Made by a program: the position numbers and the translations under genes. The notes beneath the pieces were generated by a model. That model ran no database searches and was not told where the DNA came from. It worked only from the letters and a program-made list of their open reading frames with translations. Below are positions 22,793 to 34,647 of a stretch of DNA of 64,000 nucleotides, in pieces. The stretch comes from Myrica gale (taxonomy: Eukaryota; Streptophyta; Magnoliopsida; Fagales; Myricaceae). The stretch is from contig OZ005607.1 in assembly GCA_963930655.1 (NCBI GenBank), forward strand, positions 15,704,374 through 15,768,373. The letters run 5' to 3'. Numbering within the stretch: position 1 is the first letter of the stretch; every line of letters begins with the position of its first letter.

Positions 22793-25640
22793 CCAATCCT
22801 AATAGCATGAGTATTTATGTATTATTATTTTATTTGTTATTCTTAAATTTTAAATGTTTGTAATCCTGAATTTTGACAGTTAAAAATGTGTTAAGTGAGT
22901 ATATATGAATTTAAATAAAGGATTAGATCTCATGATAATTTAAAAGTTAAGCACATGTATTTAATTTTATGCTCGAATTTAAAAGTTAATGATAGAGATC
23001 TACTCCTATGTTTAAATTTCAAAGCTATGGATAGATATCTACTCTTATATTTGAATTTGAAAGATAGAGATAAAGATTTAATTATGTGTTTGAATTTAAA
23101 AGGGAAGTAGAGATGAAATCGTGCGTTTGAATTTAAAAGTTGAGGAGATATAGGCTTATCCTAGTGGATTAAAACTCCAGTACTGAATTTAAGTCTTTTT
23201 TTTCTTAAACCCTGCCAGCAACTTTACAAGACCAAAAGGTGATCTCGTATTCTCCTCCAAGCAATATCTATTTCATCTTTAAGAACATAGTAGGCCTTTC
23301 ATCATTTGCTTCTTTTTGGAGATTGGGAGAATCTCTCTTGTATAAGAGTATTATTTTCACTCCATAAAACCCTCGGATTACATTGAAAATCCAATCCTGT
23401 CCAATTTGCAATTAATGTATTAGAGCGAGGTAAGTAAATATAGTTACACACCCTTCTCTTTCAAGCAAAATGTTACATTTTTTAAAATGATTTCAAGTTA
23501 TATGATATATGATATCCATTTTTTTATAAAGCCCTTTTTTTATAAATCCTTAAATAATATTTTAAGAGAACGAGGTTTGAAACATATTAATGTGTGTGCT
23601 TGATGTACGTATTATGAGTGATTTTTACTATGACTGAAGGAAAGGAAAGAAAGAAATGGAGAAAGAAATATAATATGACGAATGAAATGCTATGCAAGGA
23701 AATGATGAATCATTGCATTTAATATTTTTGAACGTTTTGGCCTAGCAAATGAATGTGTAATTATACCACTGCTAAAGTGCGGATGCACCCATAAACCGTG
23801 ATACGCGGGGGTTGGCTCACTTGTGTGCGAATGAATGTGTCATGATACCAGTGCTACAGTGTATATGCATCCATCTGTAAGAGATCGCGCAGCGGGGAAG
23901 ATCGCGGATCGTTGAAAACTTAGCAGCCCAAACGTTCTGCCTCTTTCAAATCCACGCACACAGTTCTTGAGATAGAGAATCATAAAGAGAGAAAACTTAG
24001 AGAGAAAGTTTTCTGAGCTATTTATAATGTGCTTATGCGTGGGATCTTTAGGAATCTCAAATCTCGGTCGTAGAATCATCATTAAAACTATTTTTCATTT
24101 ACTCCCTTATATTATGTATTCCAAATTTATGAACTTCTACAAATTGTGATCATGTCCATTAACATATCACAATTGACCCCCGACATAGTGAGATTATTTT
24201 TCGTGAAATTTCTTTTTGCTAACAATTATTTGTTTATTTATCTTTCCATCATACTATATTCCACATGAGCTAATAGGACCGGAATAATATCACCGATTAA
24301 GTCCCTAGCACATACAATTCTTAATTCACAATTTGTAACTCGTTGGACTCTCAAATTGTTTCTAAAACAATTTCGCAAATAAATATATATTATATATTAA
24401 TTTCGAAAAATATTTTTGCAAACATCCACTGGCCAGTGATTTCTTTTCAAGTCTAACTCTATACAGATATACTGAATATATTGTCTCACAAAGAGACTAA
24501 TGGATTCCTTGTTGAGCATTTACACAAGCTCATTTATCATATACAAGACTCAACGTTGTCTGAAATATTTGACCTAAAAAGATCATCACCAAATGACTCG
24601 GTCAAAGTACAAGTACACAACAAACAAACCTGCATAAACCTCTCAGGTCTAAGGATACAATAAACTAAATGTGTTGAATACCTTCTCTACATCAGTGATC
24701 ACTTCCAGAATGTATTCATATGTGATCTCGTTCAGTGCATGTACTCTTACAGTGCACCTACTCGTCTGCTTAAGGTCACTACCTCAATGACGGAGTTCAA
24801 CATCCTATTTTAATAGAGGCAGAACGAGTGTAGACCCATTTGTACATAAATATGTACCTCGGTCTAGAACAACGGTCAAGTGAACAAGGAACCGAGAAAT
24901 CATACTCCCCGCCTTTTGATTCATTAATCATCGGCATGACTTTTCTACAATTTCACTTACCAATATATAACTGTGTAACATCTCATGTTACAACATTATA
25001 CCCAATAAGTAATAAATAGATGTGAAGATAAAATTAAATAATTATCTCATAATTATTCTAATAACTGGTTTTGAGGGCATATTCTCAACACCATCTACCA
25101 CCATACGCGGGGATTGGCTCACTTGAGTGCATTACTGTTTATTAGGGAATGTCCATTGTTTTCCTCCTCGGATCCTAGTAATCACAAACCCTCACACAGG
25201 GCATAATTGTGTGTTGACCACAAAAATGATAAAGACAACAGTTTTCAAGTTTTGTTTACAATTTGCATGTGAATGTAAGTATGTTTTCAAGATGAAAATA
25301 CATGTGACTTTAATTAAAAATTAAAGATGTTTTTAAAAGAAGATTTCTCCCAATTATATATGTTACTACTTGATGTATTGCTTACTAGATGAGGACCTAG
25401 AGGAACATGGGAATTAGATGACGTAATAAACCTAGAGGACCTTAGAATAAGTGCATAGGTGCACCAAAGTGTCATTTTTGGTTGATATAACTCCTATGTT
25501 TTATTTGGTAAGTTCCGTTAACCTGCAGTTTTGTGCCCCTTTGATGATGTTGTATTTACTCTAACACAACGACTTTCTCGATTTTTTGTGTGTGAAATTT
25601 GCGATATTGTATATTTTAGGTGAGCGGAAACTTCAAACTT
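22793..25640 (+). repeat. Ty3/gypsy-like LTR remnant, interrupted by a solo LTR
   Basis: The left edge reads TGTAACACCCCAATCC, like the starts of many plant gypsy LTRs. Inside are several repeats built on GTTTGAATTTAAAAG and AGAGATCTACTC (about 22970-23150). Two copies of a unit containing TACGCGGGGRTTGGCTCACTTG (23795-23825 and 25105-25125) are separated by the inserted copia solo LTR. The right end is not defined, and no coding region is seen. Confidence 0.4.
23876..25090 (-). mobile_element. Copia solo LTR, 1215 bp, with 5-bp target duplication
   Basis: The ends are TGTAAGAG (23876) and TCTCAACA (25090), giving TG...CA termini. The flanks are CCATC (23871-23875) and CCATC (25091-25095), a perfect 5-bp target site duplication. 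Element interior and second LTR are absent, so this is the product of LTR-LTR recombination. Related fragments lie at 1301-1976 and 20604-20815. The orientation is inferred from the TGTTGAGAATATGCCC end, which reads as a usual LTR start on the minus strand. Confidence 0.88.
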
Positions 25641-26024
25641 AGATTGCTTATCAAATAACTTAAAAACAAAACGGAGTGCAAAAGAAGTGGTGGACGGTAC
25701 ATTAAGAAGAACATAACGAAAATGCAGACTGTGCGTACGAACTCAGTATATAATAAAGTTCTGGCCGGCTAGAAAAGAAAGAGACGTACGTAAGAGCTTC
25801 AGATAAAGATGCATAAAGTAGAGAGAGAAAATTATTATCAAGAACTTGAGATTCTTGTTCCGATCGAAGGTGCTATAATGTATCAGTACAGGTCAAACTA
25901 CTCTTGTTGGAGCACGGATGAGAAAAAAGAATTTAGGACCACGTCCTACGGGACAATAAATATGCTAAAAAGGATTCTATGTCTTGAATGCGATTAGAAA
26001 TTCAGCAAACAAGATACACTTGAA
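25641..26024 (+). promoter_or_regulatory. Upstream region of the FT-like gene
   Basis: Intergenic sequence between the repeat-rich left side and the TATA box. No repeat signature is seen, so this is the likely proximal promoter of the FT-like gene. A CCACGT G-box-like core occurs at about 25939-25944. I do not recognise a conserved FT distal enhancer in the window. Confidence 0.4.
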
Positions 26025-26034
26025 TATATAAATA
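26025..26034 (+). promoter_or_regulatory. TATA box of the FT-like gene
   Basis: TATATAAATA about 93-102 bp upstream of the ATG at 26127, at the usual spacing for a transcription start some 30 bp further on. A pair of short similar phrases (TTCAGCAAA, ACACTTGAATA) occurs on either side. Confidence 0.6.
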
Positions 26035-26126
26035 GGCATGCATACGTCTTGAAGTTCAGCAAATTAGAAGAAACACTTGAATACTTTCAGCTTGCAGCGG
26101 TGTAGAGGGTTGAATTTTTGCCAAAC

Positions 26127-28602
26127 ATGCCAAGAGACAGGGACCCTCTGGCAGTTGGGGGTGTTATAGGAGATGTGTTGGACCCCTTTACAAGGTCCAT
26201 TCCTCTGAGGGCAATTTATACGAGTAGGGAGGTTAACAATGGTTGTGAGCTGAAACCGTCTCAGGTTGTCAACCAACCTAGGGTTGAGATTGGCGGTGAA
26301 GATCTCAGGACGTTCTACACTCTGGTAAATATGTATCCTATATCTTTCTTCCTTTGCCGTGCGTCTTTCTCTGCTAGAGTACACTCTTCCCTCAAAATTT
26401 TCCACCTCTTTTTGTTTTTCTGATCATGAGTTCTTAGGGTTGTTGATATTTGAGTTATGATCACGTCCTCTGCAGGTTATGGTGGATCCTGATGCTCCCA
26501 GTCCAAGTGATCCCAACCTCAGAGAGTACTTGCATTGGTGAGCACTCTCTCTCTCTCTCAAGTCCATTGCAAAGGTACTGTATATATAATCAGGGTTTGA
26601 TTTAGTCCAAAGAGAGATGCTTGATTTTTGGTGTTTGAGGTAGTTTGCTCTATAAGCTCCGACTTTCCTAGTTGATTATCTTTCTCTTTCACACACATTT
26701 TTTAATTAAAGAGTAAAAATCGTTTTTGTCTAATCCATGCATTATTAATGAAACTATCATGCATATTATATGTCGCGTACGTATTTTCTAGGTCTCTAAA
26801 TCTATTACCGACAATTCTTACATTTTAAATTATTTAATAATTATTTTTATATTGTTTTGTATACATATATATATAATTGGGGGAGAAATATATTATTAAA
26901 TAATTATTGTATTATGCGGTCCCCAATGAAATATATCCAATATAAGGAGGAATTTGGAGAGTTAATTTGATCGTGACTCGAGGGATATTGTACGAGTAGT
27001 AGTAGAAATTACATAGATGCATGACAGCTGGGCTTGTTCGGGAACAGTGGAGATGAAAAGAGTGGTATCAAATTACCCAAAAAAAAAAAAGAAAAAAATT
27101 GGGAGAGTGGTGTCACAAGCGAAAAGCCTTTTCTCTGAAGAATTGATAGGAGGCCGTTGGACTTACCATATAGCACCAGAAGTATCTATATATATATTAC
27201 ATGCTTTCGATCATAAGAGTGGAGGTAAAAATTCGGATCAGGATATTTTTGTAATGGTTCAAATTACACCGTACAATTCGAATAAAAATATAAATAATAA
27301 ATAATTTTTATGATAGACAGTAAATTACAAGAAATCATTGTCCGTGAAAATACTGCTGTTTTGTGTGAAGTTGACAAATCATCATGTCTTGTCCTTTTCT
27401 TTTGTTTCCTGGCTGGTTGATTGATGACACGTATATATCTTTCACGGATAAGAATGATTAGGCGAGGACCAGTAGCTACTATAATGTATGTTGGAACGCA
27501 TCAAATATTTTCTGGCTGGATATGCATGCAATGGGACCCTACATGTACCATGATTCACTCATGTATTTTTTTCCCCGTCCTTTTCCCCTTTTCTTTCTCT
27601 TTTCGAGTTTTGTCTCCTTTCTAATTTCTTTATATTCCATTAAGTAGTCACAGTCTCTGGAAAGCATGGAATATTCCCCCACGTGAGGAGTACTTGCGCA
27701 TATATAGTGCTGTTTATCAACTACCACAAATTACAACAAGGGCTATCAACTCTCCTTTTATAGAGTGATTTGGCAGCCAATTAACTATTAATTGCTACCT
27801 GTTTAAACGTATACCAACCTAATGATCTATACCCAAATGATCTATTTAATTTTGTACCAATGCTAATGTAAATATTATTGCACTTAACAAATTCTATGAA
27901 ACCATCTTTAAAGGGACTTAAAGGGATAAAGTACTTTCCAAATCATATTTTCTATCACTATGATCTTTTTAGTCCTTTTTAACTCTTAATGATAATTTTT
28001 AAAATTACTATAATTTTGTTGGCATTGTCACACACACACACATTATATGCAGCCCCTCAAGATTCCTATTTTAGTTTTATTTTGTAGTTATTGTTATTTT
28101 ATCTCGATCGGAAAAATTTGAGAATATTCGAAATTATTGCTTGCTTTCTTGGTACAGAAGTTTTTCAAAACTAAAATTAACGTGTTGTGATGTCGTCTCC
28201 TTTTGGTCTGGTAGGTTGGTGACTGATATTCCAGCAACTACGGGAACAAGCTTTGGTGAGTGCACTCTATACACATGTGGTTCATTAATAATTATCAAGA
28301 GTTAAGACACCTCTCTAGAGAGATGCAAAGCAATGTTGTTGGTCTCATCTGATATATGGCCATATTTAATGGGCGTAGGGCAAGAAGTTGTGTGCTATGA
28401 AAGTCCACGACCGTTGGCGGGGATCCATCGGTTTGTTTTCGTGTTGTTCCGTCAACTGGGTAGACAGACGGTATATGCACCTGGGTGGCGCCAAAATTTC
28501 AACACCAGGGAGTTCGCTGAGCTCTACAATCTCGGATTGCCAGTGGCTGCACTTTACTTCAACTGCCAGAGGGAAGGCGGCTCCGGTGGAAGGAGAAGAT
28601 GA
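26127..28602 (+). CDS. FT: FLOWERING LOCUS T-like protein (PEBP family, florigen type)
   Basis: A spliced gene of four exons: 26127-26324, 26476-26537, 28215-28255 and 28379-28602, all with GT...AG introns. The 62- and 41-nt middle exons are the hallmark lengths of FT/TFL1 genes. The product is 174 aa, as usual for FT. It has the PEBP motifs [13 protein letters not shown] (67-79) and [16 protein letters not shown] (115-130). The FT-type residues are Tyr84 (His in TFL1 repressors) and Gln139 in segment B, YAPGWRQN (133-140), followed by LYN (149-151). The 14-3-3 contact positions known from Hd3a map to Arg61, Pro93, Phe100 and Arg129, and all are present. This predicts a floral promoter that moves in phloem and acts with 14-3-3 and FD-type bZIPs at the shoot apex. 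Introns are 151, 1677 and 123 bp. Unusual are Gly12, where most FTs have Arg, and the AIY at 29-31 in place of the usual VTY. No frameshift or stop is seen, so it looks functional. Confidence 0.95.
26325..26475 (+). other. FT intron 1 (short)
   Basis: GT-AG intron of 151 bp, short for FT. A pyrimidine-rich tract and the acceptor TGCAG precede exon 2. Confidence 0.85.
26538..28214 (+). other. FT intron 2 (1677 bp)
   Basis: A long AT-rich intron starting GTGAGC and ending GGTAG. It contains a CACACACACACA run (about 28029-28041) and an A-rich run near 27080. I see no clear transposon inside it. Short open frames within it are not supported as genes. Confidence 0.8.
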
Positions 28603-28730
28603 CTGAAATAAGTGTTCTATGTATGCATGTGAGAGTCTCTAATGCACGAAAACAGAGCTATTGCCTAGCTAGTCACACCTTGATCTCAATCTACCGCCTC
28701 AGTTATAGAGGATATTGCAGCAGTACTTCT

Positions 28731-28736
28731 AATAAA
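28731..28736 (+). terminator. Poly(A) signal of the FT-like gene
   Basis: AATAAA 129 bp after the stop codon, a suitable distance for 3' end formation. Confidence 0.5.
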
Positions 28737-28794
28737 TTCATTGGGTGTAAAAGTGTCGAAAACAGAGCTATTTATATGCTAAGAAAAAAAAAAC

Positions 28795-28819
28795 ATATAT
28801 ATATATATATATATATATT
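28795..28819. repeat. AT dinucleotide microsatellite
   Basis: About twelve AT units just downstream of the FT 3' end, likely to vary in length between individuals. Confidence 0.9.
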
Positions 28820-31171
28820 ATTAATAAAAGTTTATTGATGTAAACCCTCTTTTGATCTGAGTGAGACCTCTGTTCTTCTTTTACATCTTCCTTTCTTCTT
28901 TTAGAATAGAGATATCTCAAAAAAGCATTGGACCAGTACCCACTAGATAGAAGCCATGGATGGAGGAATATTCATTACTTTTCGAGCTTCCACACTGGAT
29001 GAGTAAATCTAAATTAAAGCGTCCTATAGTTTCCGCTTAGTGGTGGTCCAATATGTACGGTCGGCCGGGGTTCGTGATGCACGAACGTTGTTTGAGTTTT
29101 CATTTTTCTTTCTTTGGGGGTGGTCCCGGCTGGGGAGGTGGAATAAATGCGTAATTTTAAATTTGTAGTAACATATATAGTTACGTACGTAATTTAGGGC
29201 TACAATGATATTAAAAATTAATAATAGATAAGTGATATGTACAAATTAATATTTACAAAAGTATAGGCCTTGTAGTTAATTATTGGTGGATGATCACAGG
29301 AATAATAAGTACACAACCGACCGTTGTCAGGTATCCTTTAAAGTAGAAAATGTAAAGTTAATATTCTGGTCGAAAGATACGTACTCTTCTTTTCACTACA
29401 GGGGCTCACTACTCTGGCTTTTTTTCTTGTCACGATGGATCGTACTATATATTCTAAGCATGATTGCAGAGGATAAGAGTAAAAGAACGATGAGTTGTCA
29501 GAAAATATATTGATTTAATTGATAAACAATAATTTTGCCTATATATTTGACTACGGGTATTAAAATTATTAATTTTAGCTTTTCATTTTTGTTTTTAGTA
29601 ATTTTTTATTTATCAATCAGTAGGTGATTTTAGACTGGATTTGAGTCAGATTTTTGAGAGACTATTTCTTTTAGCATGTATCTATTTTTGGTGTAATTAA
29701 TGAAATTTTGGTAAAATTCTATATTAGACGAATCTCACTTATATAGATTCCTTGTGGACTAAAGCTTGCACATTCTTTATTATTATAAATTTCTTTATTA
29801 TCATAGACGTTTTTTCTCTGTTTTGAGTGTTTCTCTTGTATCTTTTCTATGGATTATTGATAGAACTAGCATGTAGAATAATTCTCTATTATGCCCTAAG
29901 CCAATAATGCATTAGTATGTGAAGTAAACACGCGCGATTTTGTTATGACGTCAGTTAAGATTTGGCAAGCTTTCAGCACAATTATTCCAATTGCACGGTA
30001 TAACTATAAAACTTTTATATCGAAAGTGACTGTTCCAAGAAAAAAGAACCTCCAAGAACAAATCTTTGGCACATCGACAGCCAATAAAAAAATCCACGGA
30101 AGAACAAATTCATGCCTCAAAAAAGAAAGTAGATCAGGCCCACATCTTAATGGTCAAGTTATTTTTTTTAAAGAAAAATGATCGTACCTTCAAATTTTAT
30201 TAAGAATAAAATCAGCTGCTACGTGGAAGCCAAATATTGTTCCACACAGGACGAATCGGTCGAGTTACGTGACAACCGAACAACTAGGGAGACACATGGG
30301 CCATAATGAGCAGTGACGCGTCTTCTCGTAACTGACACTGTTTTGAACGAACGTTTGCTCGTCCATTAGGAAGATCGATCCAGCAAGCCGTAAAACAAAT
30401 GAGGAGTGGGAGCGATGCTATGTGTGTCATTGGACGTCGGATCGAAGGAGTTGGAGGAAGATACAAACCGAATTCCAATGTATTTTGGTTTATTTTTTAA
30501 AATTTTCATTTATTAATCACTTCTATTACTTAACTAGTCTTATTTGAGTGATGATGCATGTTTTGTATTGCTTATATTGTTTTCAGTGTATTTAGTAAAA
30601 TTCAAAGGATTAAGGCAATTTAAGAAAAGCGATGAATTACGTTATAAAAACTTTTCGAAAACTTAACAAAAGCTCAAGTGATCAAATCATTGGATTTTTA
30701 AGTTGTTAAATAATTTTACCTACGTCCACTTCTCAAATTCTTTTTTTAGTCTCGAGGCTTTCATTATCAAACACTTCTAGCCAAGGGAATACATTTTACT
30801 CGAAGCTCGAAAACAACCTCCGAAACTTCAACCCCTTCGGTGATATACTTTCACCAAAGTTTACAATAATACTCACACACTCCTCACACTTGTAGAGAAG
30901 TTGGACTCACAAGAAACCTCTCTTACATAGTAGATGAATCCAATTTAAAATCTATGTCAAAAGCTCAAATGAATAGGCTTGAAATTGGTTGATATGTGTC
31001 CAAGCTTGTATAACTGAGAAGTAAAGGCTTTGACATTGTTACGAATGAAAATATGAGAATCAACAAGTGTGGAACAACTCTGAAGTTTTCCTTTCATGGT
31101 CTCCATTTGAAAACACGACGTTTTTTGGTCTGAAGAAACAATTATGCTTATTGGTTGACTAGACAATATAT
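28820..31171. other. Non-coding intergenic DNA
   Basis: AT-rich downstream flank of the FT gene. The open frames are short and without recognisable domains. Nothing further is supported. Confidence 0.5.
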
Positions 31172-31352
31172 AATGGTGGATCCGATACTGACTGTTGGTT
31201 TCTAATAGGATTCACGCGATTCAAAAATTAAAAAAAAAACATTATATTCCATGACATACCAGTCGACCAAAACATCTACGTATACCGGTGGATCCGATAC
31301 TTTGTGACCGTTGGCTTCTAACGAGATTCACGAAATTTTAAAATAAAAAACA
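31172..31352. repeat. Two-copy direct repeat of about 70 bp
   Basis: The copies around 31172-31243 and 31283-31352 share GGTGGATCCGATACT, a GACYGTTGG phrase and GATTCACG. They are separated by about 40 bp. Confidence 0.6.
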
Positions 31353-32362
31353 TATATGAAACGATATCTGAAACATGGAATGTAAAATTTTTGTAGTAGT
31401 TCGAATGGTAATTTTCATTATCGAACGGATTTATATTTGCTATTGGAAGCTGTTCAACCTTTTCCTCACTGTTCGTTTGAAAGAATTCGAACGATTAAGT
31501 TACTTTGGGATGAAAATCTTCCCATCCTGGAAGGCTACTTTTTGAGACGGAACAAAATTTTCGTTTCAAAAAACCTTTTCGGGTTTGTGGGACAGTTGGC
31601 GCTACAGACGCAATCCGTCCCAAAAACAGTTTTAGGACAAAATTTGGGTCTTTTTGGGACAAAAAATCTGTCTGAAAACAGCAAATTTAGTTGCAGTTGA
31701 TCTGCTCCTTAAAATTTTGGGCCTCGAAGAATCTGTAATTACAAGAGAGGCCATGGTAAACGTTATCGGCCCCCACCCAAATGAAAAACTTTTCTTACCC
31801 CCGTAAAATTCACAACCTCCGTACACTAGTGCGCTGTGAAGCATGAAAGAAACCATGTGGTATCCTCTCAAAAGGCCGGTATGGCTGCAGATAATAATTG
31901 AAGGGGTAGATCACATCCAAATATCTCGGTTAGTGGCCAACATGCGTAGACGTTTTGTTTTTTCAACATCTATGGGCACGAATAATTCAAGTATATCATG
32001 ATAACGAAGTCCTCAAGAATCGCGTTGTGAATAACGCAGGTAGAAAATGCAGTCCCTGGTTGGTTTCGTGCTTCGGGGAACTAGGCAATCTTGCCGACTG
32101 ACAAGAGCTTCATTGGGCGATGCTCGATCTGATTTCACGCGATCATGACTTTTCTGTTTGTTAATTTCTCATACCGTCCGAAATTTACTGGGTGTCTAGA
32201 GAAAGATAACTCATAAAATCTGTAATTACCCAAAAATAAAAAAAAATCATAAAAGCTGCAGCCTAATAATAGTGGCGGAGCCAGAAGATTTACTTGAGAT
32301 AGTAGAAAAAAATTGAACGTAAATATTGCAGTTATTCTGAAAATAACATAATTACTAATCTT
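31353..32362. other. Non-coding with degraded transposon-like segment
   Basis: 31500-31690 is rich in TTTTTGGGAC-, CCGTCCCA- and GGGACAAA-type phrases and resembles 22250-22445. The remainder has no coding potential that I can recognise. Near 32271 is an AGTGGCGGAGCCAGAAG phrase like the hAT terminus at 59203. Confidence 0.35.
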
Positions 32363-32600
32363 CACTACAAAAAAAATTGACATTTAGTGACCATTTTTTG
32401 TCTCTAAAAGCCAAAATTTCCTCACTAAAAGTTTTAGTGACGAAACTTTTTCATCACGTAGTTTGTCAGAAAGAGTATCAATAATGTATTTCGTGACAAA
32501 ATTCGGGTTTCGTCACGAACAGTTTGTCGTAAAGGAAAAATTTCTTCACTAAATTCAACGATCGATCGCCAAACGTCCTGATGGATCGAACCATTGCTAT
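32363..32600 (+). mobile_element. CACTA-type element terminus with subterminal repeats
   Basis: The end reads CACTACAAAAAAAATTGACA. It is followed by repeated TTAGTGAC, GTGACGAAA and CGTCAC motifs in both orientations up to about 32560, the typical subterminal structure of CACTA/En-Spm elements. No matching second terminus was found and no transposase follows. Confidence 0.6.
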
Positions 32601-34647
32601 TGATCGGGGTAGAGTCAACCACGATTGATGGCTAATGGTAAGGATCGGACGATGAAACTGAAGGTATCGATCTGGTGGGTCCACAATCGGTCGGACTTTG
32701 ATTTGAAATGATCGATCGATAAATATTTACGTATTGGTTTTAATCTTTGTACAAGAGGCAAATGAAGGGTTTTCCTGCTTTCAACAATCTAGACGAAATT
32801 TCTTGAAGCAAATTCAGGTATTTTGAATTTCTTGATATTTTCTTTGGATTCTTTTATCAAATTTTTATGAGAAATCAAACCATATGATGTTTATATCTAG
32901 CCCTAATTATTTCAAAATTTTCAAAATAGTTTTGATGGGTTTCTTGGAGTAAGTGAAATATGCGTTCAAGATTTGTTCCGAAAAATTCAGGTTCTTGATC
33001 TGAGCAGTAGATCGAATTATTTTAACTTGAATTATTGAGTTAAAGTTTCGTAATTTTTGGAAATGTATTGTTATAGTTTTGAACATCTGGAAGTTAGGCT
33101 TAGAGAAATCAGAATTGCTGAAAAAGATTCTTTGATACAGATTGAAGTTTTGAACCGGATGACATAGTTAGGCTTCAAATTCCGGCAGGGTATTTTTAAA
33201 ACACATATATGAATCTTTGGTATAAATGATGAGATTTAATAATCTTGGAAGAGATCTTTAAGAATTTTGGAAGTGATGAGTACCGAATTATTCAGGGTAT
33301 AGTTTGACTCTGTGAACAAAGGTGAATGTCGATTTTTTTGGCGTTGTATAAGAAATCTGGAAATGAAATTTTATAGGTGTATAGTTAACATCATAGGAAT
33401 GAACATATTTTATTTAGGGATTTTGGGTAAACCCGAGATAGGTATGTTATATTTTAGAATCTGACCAGTGAATTTGGGATTTAATCCTGTCGAGCAGATT
33501 TAGAGTTTATTTTGTGTTTCCGTTTGAACTTATTATAATACGTTAAATTTTGTATTGATAGGTGCTAAGTCAGAGGCCTATTTACTTGAAGATCCATATA
33601 AGCATATTTATTATGCTAGATTTTTCTAAAAGACCGATGTGATATTTGAGAATTGCATGTTTTATTGAAAACCCTCGGAGTTTTATGTGCATTACTTTAT
33701 GATAAAATTGTTAAATATTATAGCATGAAATGTGTAAACATAAGCCTATTTTTACAAGATGTTTTTCAATGTTAAGTTTCTTGATGTTCATTGTTATTTA
33801 AGATTTGTGCATTATGTTTCATGAAAAGAATAGAAAGATGCAAAGTTTAAAGTGATGGTTATAGAATGATATGTTATGTATTTTCAAACCCTGAGGCCCA
33901 GAGTTTACAGGGACAGTGCATTGTACCAATTGCAACCCACTGAGTTAACCCATTCTGGAAACGGAGTGTTTTATTTTGTATGTTTTTTCCAAGTGCACAC
34001 TTGGACATGACCAAGCTAAAGTAAGGAAGAATTATACTCATAGTATTGGCTTAGTTTGGTTGATCCACAAAATAGGTAGCAACTGCACAACCCTGTCATG
34101 GGGGTAAACTTGACCCACAGTTATTGTCAAAAAAAAATTCTAGTATTATGTTATATAGATAAAACTGTTTTATTGATAAAAATATTTTATTGAAATTTCC
34201 AAAAACAGCTTTCAACAATTTAGAAAGATTTTAAATATTTTGTCTCTTACTATTATAGTGTGGCTCATGGGATACACACTAACATAATGATTTTGCTTAC
34301 TAAGTTGTCGAACTCACCCACTATTGTTTTCTTTATTTTCATATGTTGATCAAGAGCCTATCGATAGTCAGGATTAGATGACACGTAGGCAGGTAGGTGA
34401 TAAATTATTAGAATAAACTGTGTCTCTAGTGTCAATCTATTCATGTTTTAGATTTGTCTTTGTGTTTGATAGAGTTTTAAAGAAGTTGTTTTTACCTTGA
34501 TCTTTGGAGAGTTTTATTGAAGTTATTTTTTAATAAAGTTTATTACGCAATTTGTTTAAATAACTTTTTAATAAAAAAAAAGTCTATTTGTTTATGGTTA
34601 GTAAGTCACCCTCTAGCCTTGGAGGTTTAGACCGTGATAATGACAGT
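32601..34647 (+). repeat. Probable Ty3/gypsy LTR remnant
   Basis: Non-coding, GT/AT-rich sequence with the features of gypsy LTR interiors: a TGCACACTTGG-like phrase (34000) and an ending GTGATAATGACA (about 34636-34647) similar in style to the GTGACA end of the long LTRs elsewhere in the window. The left boundary is not defined. Confidence 0.35.

Noticed and set aside
26064..26405. 113-codon minus-strand frame opposite FT exon 1
   Set aside because: Shadow of the FT exon on the other strand; no independent support.
28029..28041. CA run in FT intron 2 considered as a regulatory element
   Set aside because: Simple dinucleotide repeat without other support.
29394..29416. TTCACTACAGGGGCTCACTAC phrase considered as a CACTA end
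   Set aside because: No A-rich continuation and no subterminal repeats follow.
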